In this document: in pieces, positions 8,615-16,918 of the stretch | How the letters are laid out: each line of letters opens with the position of its first letter | Numbering within the stretch: the stretch's first letter is position 1 | Source of the DNA: Streptosporangium roseum DSM 43021 | Lineage (GTDB): Bacteria; Actinomycetota; Actinomycetes; Streptosporangiales; Streptosporangiaceae | Direction: 5' to 3' | DNA: 64,000 nt | Assembly: GCF_000024865.1 (NCBI RefSeq) | Contig: NC_013595.1 | Location: 3,472,001 to 3,536,000 of the forward strand | Program-made: the position numbers and the translations under genes | Notes under the pieces: model-generated | The model's database searches: none | What the model was told of the DNA's origin: nothing | Seen by the model: the letters and a program-made list of their open reading frames with translations, nothing else

Positions 8615-10000
8615 ATGTCGACCGATACGGCCGCCCGATCCGTCCAGCGGCGGGTGAGGTCCGTTCCGATACACCGGGCCCTGCCGAAACTGGCCCGCGA
8701 GCCCGCCGCGGCGCTCGCGGAGTTCGCGCGGGAGGCCGGCGGGGAGGTCGTCCGGCTGGATCTGGGACCGTTCCGCCCCTATCTGGTGACCCACCCCGAC
8801 CACGTCCAGCAGGTGATGCGCCTGGAGTGGACGAACTACCAGCGGGTGGGGATGTTCTGGCGCCCGCTGGAGCGCCTTTTCGGGCACAGCGTCATGGGTG
8901 ACGGCGAGCAGTGGCGCATCAGCCGGAAGATCCTGCAGCCTATGTTCACCACGCGGTACATCGCTACGATCTCCGAGGAGGTCTCCAAGCGCGTCGCCGG
9001 GCGCATCGAGGAGTGGGACCGGTACGCCCGGGACGGGCGGAGGTTCGACGCCACCACCGAGATGTCCAACATCCTCAGCTACATCGTCAACCGGGTGCTG
9101 TTCGGCGACAAGCTGGACCGCGAGGACGGGGAGAGCATCATCCCCGCCTTCGACACGGTCGCCCACTCCCTCGTCTACCGGTTCCTCATGCCGTTCATGC
9201 CCTACTCGATCCGGGTGCCCCGCGACCGGGCACTCCTGAAGGCCGTCAAGCGGATCGACGACGTCGTGTATCCGATCGTGCGCAGGGCCATGGCCGCTCC
9301 CGACGACAGCACCGACGTCATCTCCGTGCTCTGCCGGTCCACCGACGAGAACGGCGACCCGCTCACCGTCACGCAGATCCGCGACGCGCTGGTCAGCGTC
9401 TACGCCGCCTCGTCGGAGACCACCGCGATGGTCATCACCTGGGTGTGGCTGCTGTTGAAGGAGCACCCGCAGGTCGCGGTCCGACTCCAGGCGGAGGTCG
9501 ACGAGGTGGTCGGCGACGGGCCGGCCCGTCCCGAACACCTTCCCCGGCTCGCCTACACCCGGATGGTGCTGCTGGAGATTCTGCGCCTGTACCCGTCGGG
9601 CTGGCTGCTGCCCCGGCAGGTCATGGAGGACGCGGAGATCGGCGGCGTGCGGATCAGGCGCGGCTCGACGGTCTTCATCTGCCCCTACGCCACGCAGCGG
9701 CTGGAGGATTTCTGGGAGCGCCCGGACGAGTTCGACCCCGAGCGGTTCGCGACCGGCGACGGGGAACGCAGGCACCGGTACTCCTACTTCCCCTTCGGTG
9801 GCGGGCCGCACAAGTGTCTGGGCGAGCACCTCTTCTACGTCGAGGCGCCGCTCTTGGTCGCCTCCATCCTCAGCCGGTTCCGCGTGGGGGTACCCACCCC
9901 GGGGCCGTATCCCACGGGGTGGGCCGCCTCGTTGCGTCCCAGGCAGAAGGTCGATCTGGACGTGTCCTTCGCAGGGCGCGACCGGGCTGGGGTGGCATGA
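8615..10000 (+). CDS. Cytochrome P450 of a diterpenoid operon
   Basis: This 461-residue P450 has a heme-binding segment FPFGGGPHKCLGEH with the thiolate Cys at 401, the K-helix ExxR in EILRLYP, and an I-helix segment AASSETTAM in which the usual AGxxTT Gly is Ala. The long form and PERF-region sequence (FDPERFATG) resemble E-class bacterial P450s rather than the short CYP105-type enzymes. Its gene overlaps the downstream class I terpene synthase gene by 4 bp, so its probable substrate is the diterpene made by that synthase. No ferredoxin or reductase gene is linked. The start at 8615 has GGGGAG at good spacing. Confidence 0.9.
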   Translation: MSTDTAARSVQRRVRSVPIHRALPKLAREPAAALAEFAREAGGEVVRLDLGPFRPYLVTHPDHVQQVMRLEWTNYQRVGMFWRPLERLFGHSVMGDGEQWRISRKILQPMFTTRYIATISEEVSKRVAGRIEEWDRYARDGRRFDATTEMSNILSYIVNRVLFGDKLDREDGESIIPAFDTVAHSLVYRFLMPFMPYSIRVPRDRALLKAVKRIDDVVYPIVRRAMAAPDDSTDVISVLCRSTDENGDPLTVTQIRDALVSVYAASSETTAMVITWVWLLLKEHPQVAVRLQAEVDEVVGDGPARPEHLPRLAYTRMVLLEILRLYPSGWLLPRQVMEDAEIGGVRIRRGSTVFICPYATQRLEDFWERPDEFDPERFATGDGERRHRYSYFPFGGGPHKCLGEHLFYVEAPLLVASILSRFRVGVPTPGPYPTGWAASLRPRQKVDLDVSFAGRDRAGVA

Positions 10001-10884
10001 TGGCGGCCGGCCCCGGGCCGGGCGTCCGGCCGACGGCGGCGGAGTGCGGAGCGATCTGCGCCGGGGCCGGACGGTCCCAGCGGGACATGCGCGAGTGGGC
10101 GGAGGCCTACCCGGGCCTGTTCTCCGCCAAGCCGTTCGACGCCGCCCTGTACAGCACGCTCTCGCTCGCCATGGCGTTCAGCGGGCCGTGGTTCACCGCC
10201 GAGCAGCTCCGGATGGCCAACAAGGTCTCCCTCTGGGCGTTCGGGCTGGACTGGCTCGTCGACTACGTCGCCGCCTCGCGGCAGGAGGTCGAGGAGATCG
10301 CCCGGCGATGCGCGGACGTGGCCTCGGGCGCCCCTCCGGTGCCCGGCGACGACCTCACCCGCATGCTCGCCGGCATCCGCGACGAGCTCGCGTCCTCGCC
10401 CGCGTTCCCCGAACTCGGGCCGGTCTGGCTCGACGAGCTGCGGCGCATGCTGGACGGGATGCTCGTGGAGTGGCGCTGGAAGAGCGACAAGACCAGGCCG
10501 TCGTTCGAGGAGTATCTCGGCAACGCCGACAACCTCGGCTTCTCCTTCGTCTTCGCCGCCCACTGGATCCACGTCACGGGCCACGGCCCGGTCGCGGACG
10601 TCGACCGGGTGCGCGAGGCGGGCCGGGCCGTGCAGCGGGTCATCCGCCTCCTCAACGACCTGGGCACCTACGAGCGGGACGTCGCCTGGGGAGATCTCAA
10701 CGCGCTCATGCTCGCCGGCGGCCGCGACGGGGTCGAGCGGCGGCTCGCCGGGCTCGTGGCCCGGAGCAGGGAGCTGATCGCCCCGCTGCGTGCCGCCCAG
10801 CCGGAGCTGGCCGGCTACATGGAGCGGCAGATGGACTTCTGCGCCGGGTTCTACCAGGTCGGCGACTACTGGGGGACGCTGTGA
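9997..10884 (+). CDS. Class I terpene synthase with atypical metal-binding motifs
   Basis: This 295-residue, all-helical protein fits the bacterial class I terpene synthase fold. The first Asp-rich site reads GLDWLVDYVA, with Asp85 and Asp89 but not the usual DDxxD pair. The second metal site reads NDLGTYERD (220-228), matching the ND-x-x-S/T-x-x-x-E pattern except for Asp at the last position. Set between a P450 and a class II diterpene cyclase, and coupled to both by 4-bp overlaps, it most probably ionises the bicyclic diphosphate made by the class II enzyme. The product cannot be predicted. The start could be 9997 or the next codon at 10000. Confidence 0.8.
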   Translation: MMAAGPGPGVRPTAAECGAICAGAGRSQRDMREWAEAYPGLFSAKPFDAALYSTLSLAMAFSGPWFTAEQLRMANKVSLWAFGLDWLVDYVAASRQEVEEIARRCADVASGAPPVPGDDLTRMLAGIRDELASSPAFPELGPVWLDELRRMLDGMLVEWRWKSDKTRPSFEEYLGNADNLGFSFVFAAHWIHVTGHGPVADVDRVREAGRAVQRVIRLLNDLGTYERDVAWGDLNALMLAGGRDGVERRLAGLVARSRELIAPLRAAQPELAGYMERQMDFCAGFYQVGDYWGTL

Positions 10885-12563
10885 GCGTCGACGGGCTGTC
10901 CGCGCCCCCGGTGCCCGCCCTCCCGCCTCCGGTGTCCCCGGTGTCCGGCGTCCCGGCTTCCGCTCTCCTGGAGGAGAGCGGCGTTGCCGAGGAGGTCCGT
11001 GAGCTGGTCGCGGGACTGCTGACCGTGCCGTGGGGCCAGGTGTCGGCCTCGCCGTACGAGACCGGCCGGGTGGTGAGCCTGGCGCCGTGGATGGCCGGGC
11101 ACGCCGAGCGGGTCGGCTTCCTGCTCGCCGCCCAGCGGGCGGACGGGGGCTGGGGCGCGCCCGGCGGCTACGGCCTCGTCCCCACGCTGAGCGCGGTCGA
11201 GGCGCTCATGGCCGAGTGCCGGAGGGAGCCCCCCTGCGCCGATCCCGGCCTCCTGGCCGCGGCGGCCGGCCGCGGGCTGGCGGCCGTACGGGACTGGGAG
11301 CTCGCGGGCCCGGGAGCGCCCCTGCCCGACATGCCGGCGATCGAGCTCATCGTGCCCTCCCTGCTCTCCCTGATCGACGGCCACCTCGACGGGCCGGGAC
11401 CGCTTCAGGGGGTGAGCGGCGCCAAACTGGCGGCGGTCAGGACACGGCTGGCGTCGGGTGCGGCGATCCCCCAGAAACTGGTTCACGCGCTGGAGGTCGC
11501 GGGCGGGGAGGCGATCGCCGCCTCCGGGGTCGTCCCCACGCCGATGCCCGGGGGGATGGCCGCCGTCGGGGCCTCGCCCGGGGCGAGCGCCGCCTGGCTG
11601 GCCGCACCGCCCGAGCGTGCGGGAGGCGCGGCGTCCGGACCGGGGGACGATGTCACGCCGCGCGGCACGGGACGGTCCATCCGGGAGGGGATGCCCGTAC
11701 GGCGTTACCTGGAGGCGGTCGTGGCCGCCTCCGGCGGGCCGGTGCCGTGCGCCATCCCCATCACCGTGTTCGAACGCGGCTGGACGCTGAGCTGGCTGCT
11801 GCGTGCGGGTATCGCCGTGGACGTGCCGCCGGAGCTGGCCGCGAGCCTGCGCGACGGGCTCGGCCCGGAGGGCGTCGCCGCTGGCCCCGGGCTGCCGGCC
11901 GACGCCGACACCACCTCCGTGGCCCTGTACGCGCTGGCGCTGCTCGGCGAGCCGCGCGAGCCGGAGGGGCTGTGGCCGTTCGAGACGGAGGGTCACTTCT
12001 GCACCTGGCGCGGGGAAGAGGGGATGTCCCCGACGACCAACGCGCACGTGCTCGACGCCTTCGGCGAGTATGTGCGCCGGTGCGGCGGGGAGCCCCGCCA
12101 CGCGGCCGTGGTGGCCAAGCTGGCGTCGTGGCTGCGCGGACGCCAGCAGGAGCGGGGGAGCTGGCTGGACCGCTGGCACGTCTCGCCCTACTACGCCACG
12201 GCCTGCTGCGCGATCGCGCTGAGCGAGTTCGGCGGTGAGGAGTCGGAGGAGGCGGTGGGCAGGGCCGTGGACTGGGTGCTCGGCACCCAGCGCCGGGACG
12301 GGTCATGGGGCCGCTGGGAGGGCACCGCCGAGGAGACCGCCTACGCGCTGCAGACCCTGCTGCTGACCGGTGCCGCGCGCGGAGGGCGGTGGCGGGAGGT
12401 CGTGGAGCGGGGCCATCACCGCCTGCTGGCTGGCCACGATCACGACCGCGGGGCGCCGCTCTGGGTCGACAAGGATCTGTATCTGCCGGTGGCGATCGTC
12501 CGGGCGGCCGTTCTGGGCGCGCTTCACCTGGCTGAGCGGACAATGAATCTTACGGGAGGGTAA
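10881..12563 (+). CDS. Class II diterpene cyclase (DxDTT type)
   Basis: This 560-residue protein has the alpha-barrel repeats of class II cyclases, with QW-like segments (QRADGGWGAP at about 85; QRRDGSWGRW near the C-terminus). The protonating motif is DADTT at 341-345, the DxDTT form known from Mycobacterium tuberculosis Rv3377c rather than the DxDD form. The expected reaction is protonation-initiated cyclisation of geranylgeranyl diphosphate to a labdane- or halimane-type diphosphate. The GTG start overlaps the preceding stop (GTGA). No GGPP synthase gene is present here, so the precursor must come from elsewhere in the genome. Confidence 0.85.
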   Translation: MSVDGLSAPPVPALPPPVSPVSGVPASALLEESGVAEEVRELVAGLLTVPWGQVSASPYETGRVVSLAPWMAGHAERVGFLLAAQRADGGWGAPGGYGLVPTLSAVEALMAECRREPPCADPGLLAAAAGRGLAAVRDWELAGPGAPLPDMPAIELIVPSLLSLIDGHLDGPGPLQGVSGAKLAAVRTRLASGAAIPQKLVHALEVAGGEAIAASGVVPTPMPGGMAAVGASPGASAAWLAAPPERAGGAASGPGDDVTPRGTGRSIREGMPVRRYLEAVVAASGGPVPCAIPITVFERGWTLSWLLRAGIAVDVPPELAASLRDGLGPEGVAAGPGLPADADTTSVALYALALLGEPREPEGLWPFETEGHFCTWRGEEGMSPTTNAHVLDAFGEYVRRCGGEPRHAAVVAKLASWLRGRQQERGSWLDRWHVSPYYATACCAIALSEFGGEESEEAVGRAVDWVLGTQRRDGSWGRWEGTAEETAYALQTLLLTGAARGGRWREVVERGHHRLLAGHDHDRGAPLWVDKDLYLPVAIVRAAVLGALHLAERTMNLTGG

Positions 12564-12776
12564 CTTACATTGAAAAAACGGCCGTAAATCCCTAAATGGG
12601 ACAGAAAGCCACTTCGGTTGATCCCGTCTTGAGGGTATTTGATTACATTGCTAGGGTGCAGCGGGTGTGATGTGGGATGTCCTGCTGATCCGTGCGACGC
12701 GGCGACCGGTGGCGTATATGCATTGACTGCCGCAAAGCATGCCATCTATTTCTTTCTGCTTCCCGGGGTGGATGCT
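12564..12776 (+). promoter_or_regulatory. Conservon promoter region
   Basis: A 213-bp gene-free stretch, A/T-rich at its start. A candidate promoter is TTGAGG (12629-12634), a 17-bp spacer and TAGGGT (12652-12657), giving a leader of about 110 nt before the sensor-ATPase start. Confidence 0.4.
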
Positions 12777-15230
12777 ATGCGCTTGCGCAACGCGCGCTTG
12801 CGGACCAAAGTCACAGCACTACTGGTGTCACTCACCGCGCTCTGGGCGTTCACCGCATGGGTGACGGTCCGTGACGGTCTGAACATGCTGGGTGTGGCCA
12901 CCCTCAACTCCGACGTGGCCGAGCCCAGCGAGCGGCTCATCGTCGAGTTGCAGGCCGAGCGGCGGCTCACCGCGATCACCCTGGGCGCGTTCGGCGCCGA
13001 GCGCCAGCGGCAGGAGGCGCTGGTCGCCCAGCGCAGGCGCACCGCCGAGGCCGACGCCAACTTCCGGGAACTCACCGGCTCCGACGGTGTGCGGCTTCTG
13101 GGCAGCGCGACCCTCGAACACCGTATCGCCGAGACCCGCCGGCTGCTGGACGCCCTGACCCCCGCGCGCAAGGAGATCGACGCCCGGCGGATGGACCGGA
13201 CCCGGGCGGTCGCGGCGTTCACCGACGTCGTCGACGCCATCTTCCGCGTCTACGACTCGATGGCCACGCTGGACGACGATGAGCTCGCCAACGACACCCG
13301 GACGCTCATCGGGATGAACCGGGCCCGGGACATGCTGGCCCAGGAGGACGCCATGATGGTGGGCGCCCTGACGGCGGGCCGGCTCACCGACACCGAGCGC
13401 ATCCAGCTCACGCAGATCGTCGGCACCCGGCGTTTCCTGACCACCCAGGCGGTGGCCGATCTGCCCGCCGCGGACCAGGAGGCCTACCGGCGGCTGGCCG
13501 CCGGCGAGCACTTCACCCGGCTGCGCGCCATGGAGGACCTGCTGATCACGGACGAGAGCGCGGTGCCGGCCGGGCTGGTCGACGTCCGGCGCTGGAGCAC
13601 CGTCGCGCAACCGGCGCACTCCCGGCTGGCGGAGGTCGTGCTCACCGCCGGCGCCGGGATCGTCGAGCGGGCCACCCCGGTCGCGGTCGGCGTCGTCGTA
13701 CGGCTCTCGCTGGCCGGCGGCCTGGGACTGCTGGCGGTCATCGCCTCCGTCGTCCTGTCCATCACCACGGCGCGGGCCCTGATCCAGCAGCTGGAGAAGC
13801 TGCGGGTCGCGGCCTGGGAGCTCGCCAACGAGCGCCTGCCCTCGGTGGTGGAGCGGATCGGCCGCGGACAGGAGGTGGACATCGCGGAGGAGGCGCCGCC
13901 GCTGGAGTTCGGCGACGACCAGATCGGCCACGTCGGGCAGGCGTTCAACGCCGTGCAGCAGACCGCGATCAAGGTCGCCGCCGAGCAGGCCCAGCTCCGG
14001 CGCGACATCGCCGACATCCTGCGCAACCTCGCCCGGCGCACCCAGTCGCTCGTCCACCGCCAGCTGAGCGTGCTGGACGTCATGGAGCGCAGGGAGAACG
14101 ACCCCCAGGAACTGCGGGACCTCTTCCGTCTCGACCACCTGGCGACCCGCATGCGCCGCTACGCCGAGAACCTCCTGGTCCTGTCCGGCGCGTCTCCCGG
14201 CCGCGCCTGGCGCGACTCCGTCCCGATGATCGACGTGGTCCGCGGCTCGCTGGCGGAGATCGAGGACTACACCCGGGTGGACGTGCTGCCCCTGGGAGAC
14301 GTCGCGCTGGACGGGCGGGCCGTGAGCGACGTCATCCACCTGATCGCCGAGCTGGTCGAGAACGCCGCCTCCTTCTCCCCGCCCTACACGACCGTGCAGG
14401 TCAGCGGGCACATCGTCGCCCACGGCTATGCCATCGAGATCGAGGACCGGGGCCTGGGCATGAGCCCGGAGGACATCGCCGGGGCCAACGAGCGGATCGC
14501 CAACCCGCCCGAGCTCAAGCTGTCGGGCAACGCCCGCCTGGGACTGTACGTGGTCAGCCGGCTGGCCGAGCGGCACGAGATCCGGGTCACGTTCAAGGCC
14601 TCGCCGTACGGCGGCACGACGGTCGTCGTCCTGATCCCGCAGGAGCTGATCACCGAACAGGCGGAGCCCGAGGCCGTCGTCAGCATCCCGCAGGCCCGCA
14701 CCGCGCTCTCCGGCGGGTCTTCCGCCACCACCGCGCTCCGCGGGCCGGGCTCCGGCCCGCAGGCGATCACCGGTGGCGGCGCCCCGGCCGACGAGCCGTT
14801 CGACAGGCCACTCGACGGGCCCTTCGGCGACCCGTTCGACAGGAGGGAGAGGACCATCGAGGAGAGTCTCCGGGAGGCGACGCCGCCCTCGCGGCAGGAG
14901 GCCGCCCCGCCGGCCGCGGGCCGTCACGCGTCCGCGGGCGCCTCCGGCGACCCCGCCTCCCCGCTGCCACCCGTCATGCCCCCACCCGACACCAGCCACA
15001 CGCCGGGCGGCCTGCCGCGCCGGGTCCCCCAGACCCACCTCGCCGCCCCGCTCCAGGACGACGAGCCCGCACCCGCGCCCGCACCCGAGGACGACGACGA
15101 GCGTTCCCCGGAGATGATCCGCGCGGCCATGGCGTCCTTCCAGGACGGCACGCGCCGCGGCCGCTCCGACGCGGCACAGCTGGTCGAGCGGGGTGATGAC
15201 CCCGTGAACGGCGGAGAACCACGCATGTGA
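12777..15230 (+). CDS. Conservon sensor-kinase-like protein (CvnA type)
   Basis: This 817-residue membrane protein opens the conservon. The first transmembrane helix is at about 12-32 and the second at about 305-330. Between them is a helical extracytoplasmic nitrate/nitrite-sensor-like (NIT) domain. HAMP-like and coiled-coil segments follow, then a GHKL ATPase domain with N box ELVENAASFSPP and G boxes EDRGLGM and NARLGLYVVSR. The C-terminal 200 residues are Pro/Asp-rich and probably disordered. A canonical phospho-acceptor His box is not evident, as is usual for CvnA proteins, which work with roadblock and GTPase partners rather than a response regulator. ATG at 12777 is preferred over in-frame GTG at 12768. 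Confidence 0.88.
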   Translation: MRLRNARLRTKVTALLVSLTALWAFTAWVTVRDGLNMLGVATLNSDVAEPSERLIVELQAERRLTAITLGAFGAERQRQEALVAQRRRTAEADANFRELTGSDGVRLLGSATLEHRIAETRRLLDALTPARKEIDARRMDRTRAVAAFTDVVDAIFRVYDSMATLDDDELANDTRTLIGMNRARDMLAQEDAMMVGALTAGRLTDTERIQLTQIVGTRRFLTTQAVADLPAADQEAYRRLAAGEHFTRLRAMEDLLITDESAVPAGLVDVRRWSTVAQPAHSRLAEVVLTAGAGIVERATPVAVGVVVRLSLAGGLGLLAVIASVVLSITTARALIQQLEKLRVAAWELANERLPSVVERIGRGQEVDIAEEAPPLEFGDDQIGHVGQAFNAVQQTAIKVAAEQAQLRRDIADILRNLARRTQSLVHRQLSVLDVMERRENDPQELRDLFRLDHLATRMRRYAENLLVLSGASPGRAWRDSVPMIDVVRGSLAEIEDYTRVDVLPLGDVALDGRAVSDVIHLIAELVENAASFSPPYTTVQVSGHIVAHGYAIEIEDRGLGMSPEDIAGANERIANPPELKLSGNARLGLYVVSRLAERHEIRVTFKASPYGGTTVVVLIPQELITEQAEPEAVVSIPQARTALSGGSSATTALRGPGSGPQAITGGGAPADEPFDRPLDGPFGDPFDRRERTIEESLREATPPSRQEAAPPAAGRHASAGASGDPASPLPPVMPPPDTSHTPGGLPRRVPQTHLAAPLQDDEPAPAPAPEDDDERSPEMIRAAMASFQDGTRRGRSDAAQLVERGDDPVNGGEPRM

Positions 15231-15326
15231 CGCAAGTGACGATCTCGATTCGCGCGTGGCGGCCCGGCGCCGACGAGCCGCCGGAGGCCGGTGACCGGAC
15301 GCCCGCCGGCAGAAAGAGGACAACGA

Positions 15327-15755
15327 GTGGTGCAGGGAACAGGATCTTTCACCGACCTGGCCTGGTTGCTGGATGACCTGGTCGCCCGGGTGGGGGAAGC
15401 TGAGCACGGAATCGTCTTCTCCGCCGACGGCCTGCTGCTGGCGGCGTCGGCGGGGTTCGGCCAGCCCGACGCCGAGCACCTGGCCGCCGTGGGATCGGCG
15501 ATCCAGAGTCTCGGGCGGGGGGTCAGCGACCGGGTCGACGGCGGCGCGGTGCGCCAGACCATCATCGAGATGCGGTCGGCGTATCTGGTCGTGACTGCGG
15601 CCGGGCAGGGCGCCTGCCTGGCGGTGCTCTGCACCCACGAGGCCGACGTCGGCCTCGTGGCCTACGAGATGGCCATGCTCGTCACCCGGGTCGGCCAGTA
15701 CCTCACCTCGCCCGCCCGGACGGCGGACCCCGTGACGGACGACGCCCCGCGATGA
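15327..15755 (+). CDS. Roadblock/LC7 protein of the conservon (CvnB type)
   Basis: This 142-residue roadblock/LC7-domain protein has the HGIVFSADGLLLAASAGF start of the family and a single alpha/beta fold. In conservons this protein associates with the sensor-like ATPase and regulates the small GTPase. GTG at 15327 has a GAGG ribosome-binding site 7 nt upstream, and a second GTG follows directly. The stop overlaps the next start by 4 bp. Confidence 0.88.
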   Translation: MVQGTGSFTDLAWLLDDLVARVGEAEHGIVFSADGLLLAASAGFGQPDAEHLAAVGSAIQSLGRGVSDRVDGGAVRQTIIEMRSAYLVVTAAGQGACLAVLCTHEADVGLVAYEMAMLVTRVGQYLTSPARTADPVTDDAPR

Positions 15756-16138
15756 ACCCCTTCGAACAGCATCCCGAGACGCAATGGGTGGGCGAGGAGG
15801 CCGGGCCGATCGTCCGGCCGTACGTGCTCACCCGGGGCAGGACCGAACCGACCCGAGGCAGGTTCGACCTCATCACCCTGGCGGTGACCGTCCGCTCCGC
15901 CTCCCCGAGGGAGACGGGTCTCGACCCGGAGTGCCTGGCCATCGTCCGGTTCTGCCGCCAGCCCCAGTCGGTCGCGGAGATCGCCGCACACATGAACCTT
16001 CCGGCGGGCACCATCCGTGTCCTGCTCAGCGACCTGCTGGACCAGGGATTCATCGCCCTGCAAGAACCTCATTCGGAGACGGACATGCACGACGAGAGGC
16101 TGTACAGGGCGGTGCTCGATGGACTCCGCGCACTCTAG
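15752..16138 (+). CDS. DUF742 protein of the conservon (CvnC type)
   Basis: This 128-residue DUF742 protein contains VRPYVLTRGRTEP near the N-terminus and a winged-helix-like C-terminal half with the pattern PQSVAEIAAHMNLPAGTIRV followed by LLSDLLDQGFI. It is the third member of the standard conservon order. It overlaps the roadblock gene (ATGA) and runs 20 bp into the GTPase gene, so the set is translated as a coupled unit. Confidence 0.9.
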   Translation: MNPFEQHPETQWVGEEAGPIVRPYVLTRGRTEPTRGRFDLITLAVTVRSASPRETGLDPECLAIVRFCRQPQSVAEIAAHMNLPAGTIRVLLSDLLDQGFIALQEPHSETDMHDERLYRAVLDGLRAL

Positions 16139-16742
16139 CCGTGACGCAGGGCGGATCAAGCTGCCCAAGGCGATCAAGATCCTGGTCGCCGGAGGCTTCG
16201 GGGCCGGTAAGACCACCCTGGTCGGCGCGGTCTCCGAGATCGAGCCGCTGCGCACCGAGGAGACGCTGACCAACCGGGGCCTCGGGATCGACGACCTGTC
16301 CGGGGTGGAGACCAAGCAGACGACCACGGTCGCGATGGACTTCGGCCGCATCACCATCGGCGACGACTACCGGCTCTACCTGTTCGGCACGCCGGGACAG
16401 GAACGGTTCTGGTTCCTCTGGGACGAGCTGGCGCTCGGCGCGATGGGCGCGGTCGTGCTGGCCGACACCCGCAGGCTGGCCGACTGCTTCCCCTCCCTCG
16501 ACTACTTCGAGCGGCGCGAGACGCCCTTCATCGTCGCGGTCAACTGCTTCGACGGAGCCCGCAGGTACGACCTCGACGAGGTCCGGCTCGGACTGACCCT
16601 CCACCCGGACATCCCGGTCGTGATGTGCGACGCCCGCAAACGGGAGTCCGGCAAGAAGGTGCTGATCACCCTCGTGGAGCACGCGATGAAGATGCGCCTC
16701 GGCACGGCGCCGGCCGCCGGGAGCACCGCGCCGGCGACCTGA
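16119..16742 (+). CDS. Conservon GTPase (CvnD type)
   Basis: This 207-residue P-loop GTPase has Walker A GGFGAGKTT (25-33) and a switch II region GTPGQERFWF, with guanine-base contacts from VNCFD. It is the signalling output of the conservon and is thought to cycle with the roadblock and DUF742 proteins at the membrane under control of the sensor-like ATPase. The start at 16119 lies inside the DUF742 gene. A strong palindrome ends the operon just downstream. Confidence 0.9.
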   Translation: MDSAHSSRDAGRIKLPKAIKILVAGGFGAGKTTLVGAVSEIEPLRTEETLTNRGLGIDDLSGVETKQTTTVAMDFGRITIGDDYRLYLFGTPGQERFWFLWDELALGAMGAVVLADTRRLADCFPSLDYFERRETPFIVAVNCFDGARRYDLDEVRLGLTLHPDIPVVMCDARKRESGKKVLITLVEHAMKMRLGTAPAAGSTAPAT

Positions 16743-16752
16743 CGCCCCTGCC

Positions 16753-16780
16753 TCCCCGGGGCCCGCGGGCCCCGGGGAGA
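16753..16780 (+). terminator. 28-bp perfect palindrome after the conservon
   Basis: The half-site CTCCCCGGGGCCCG is followed by its exact reverse complement, with no unpaired loop bases. It lies 10 bp after the GTPase stop. There is no T-tract, as is common for actinomycete terminators. Its symmetry means it could act on both strands. Confidence 0.7.
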
Positions 16781-16918
16781 GAGCTGACCGTCCGCGGATC
16801 ACCTCTGTACCTCAGATAGCTACAAATCAACTCTTCCGGACTCTTCGCCCCTGGGCGGCCCGTACCGGGCGTGCCACGATGACGGCGATCACGAGGAGTC
16901 CATCACGGGGAGAGATCC

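Noticed and set aside
8427..8657. 76-codon plus-strand frame before the P450 gene
   Set aside because: Arg/Pro-rich composition, no ribosome-binding site, overlaps the P450 start in another frame and has no family resemblance.
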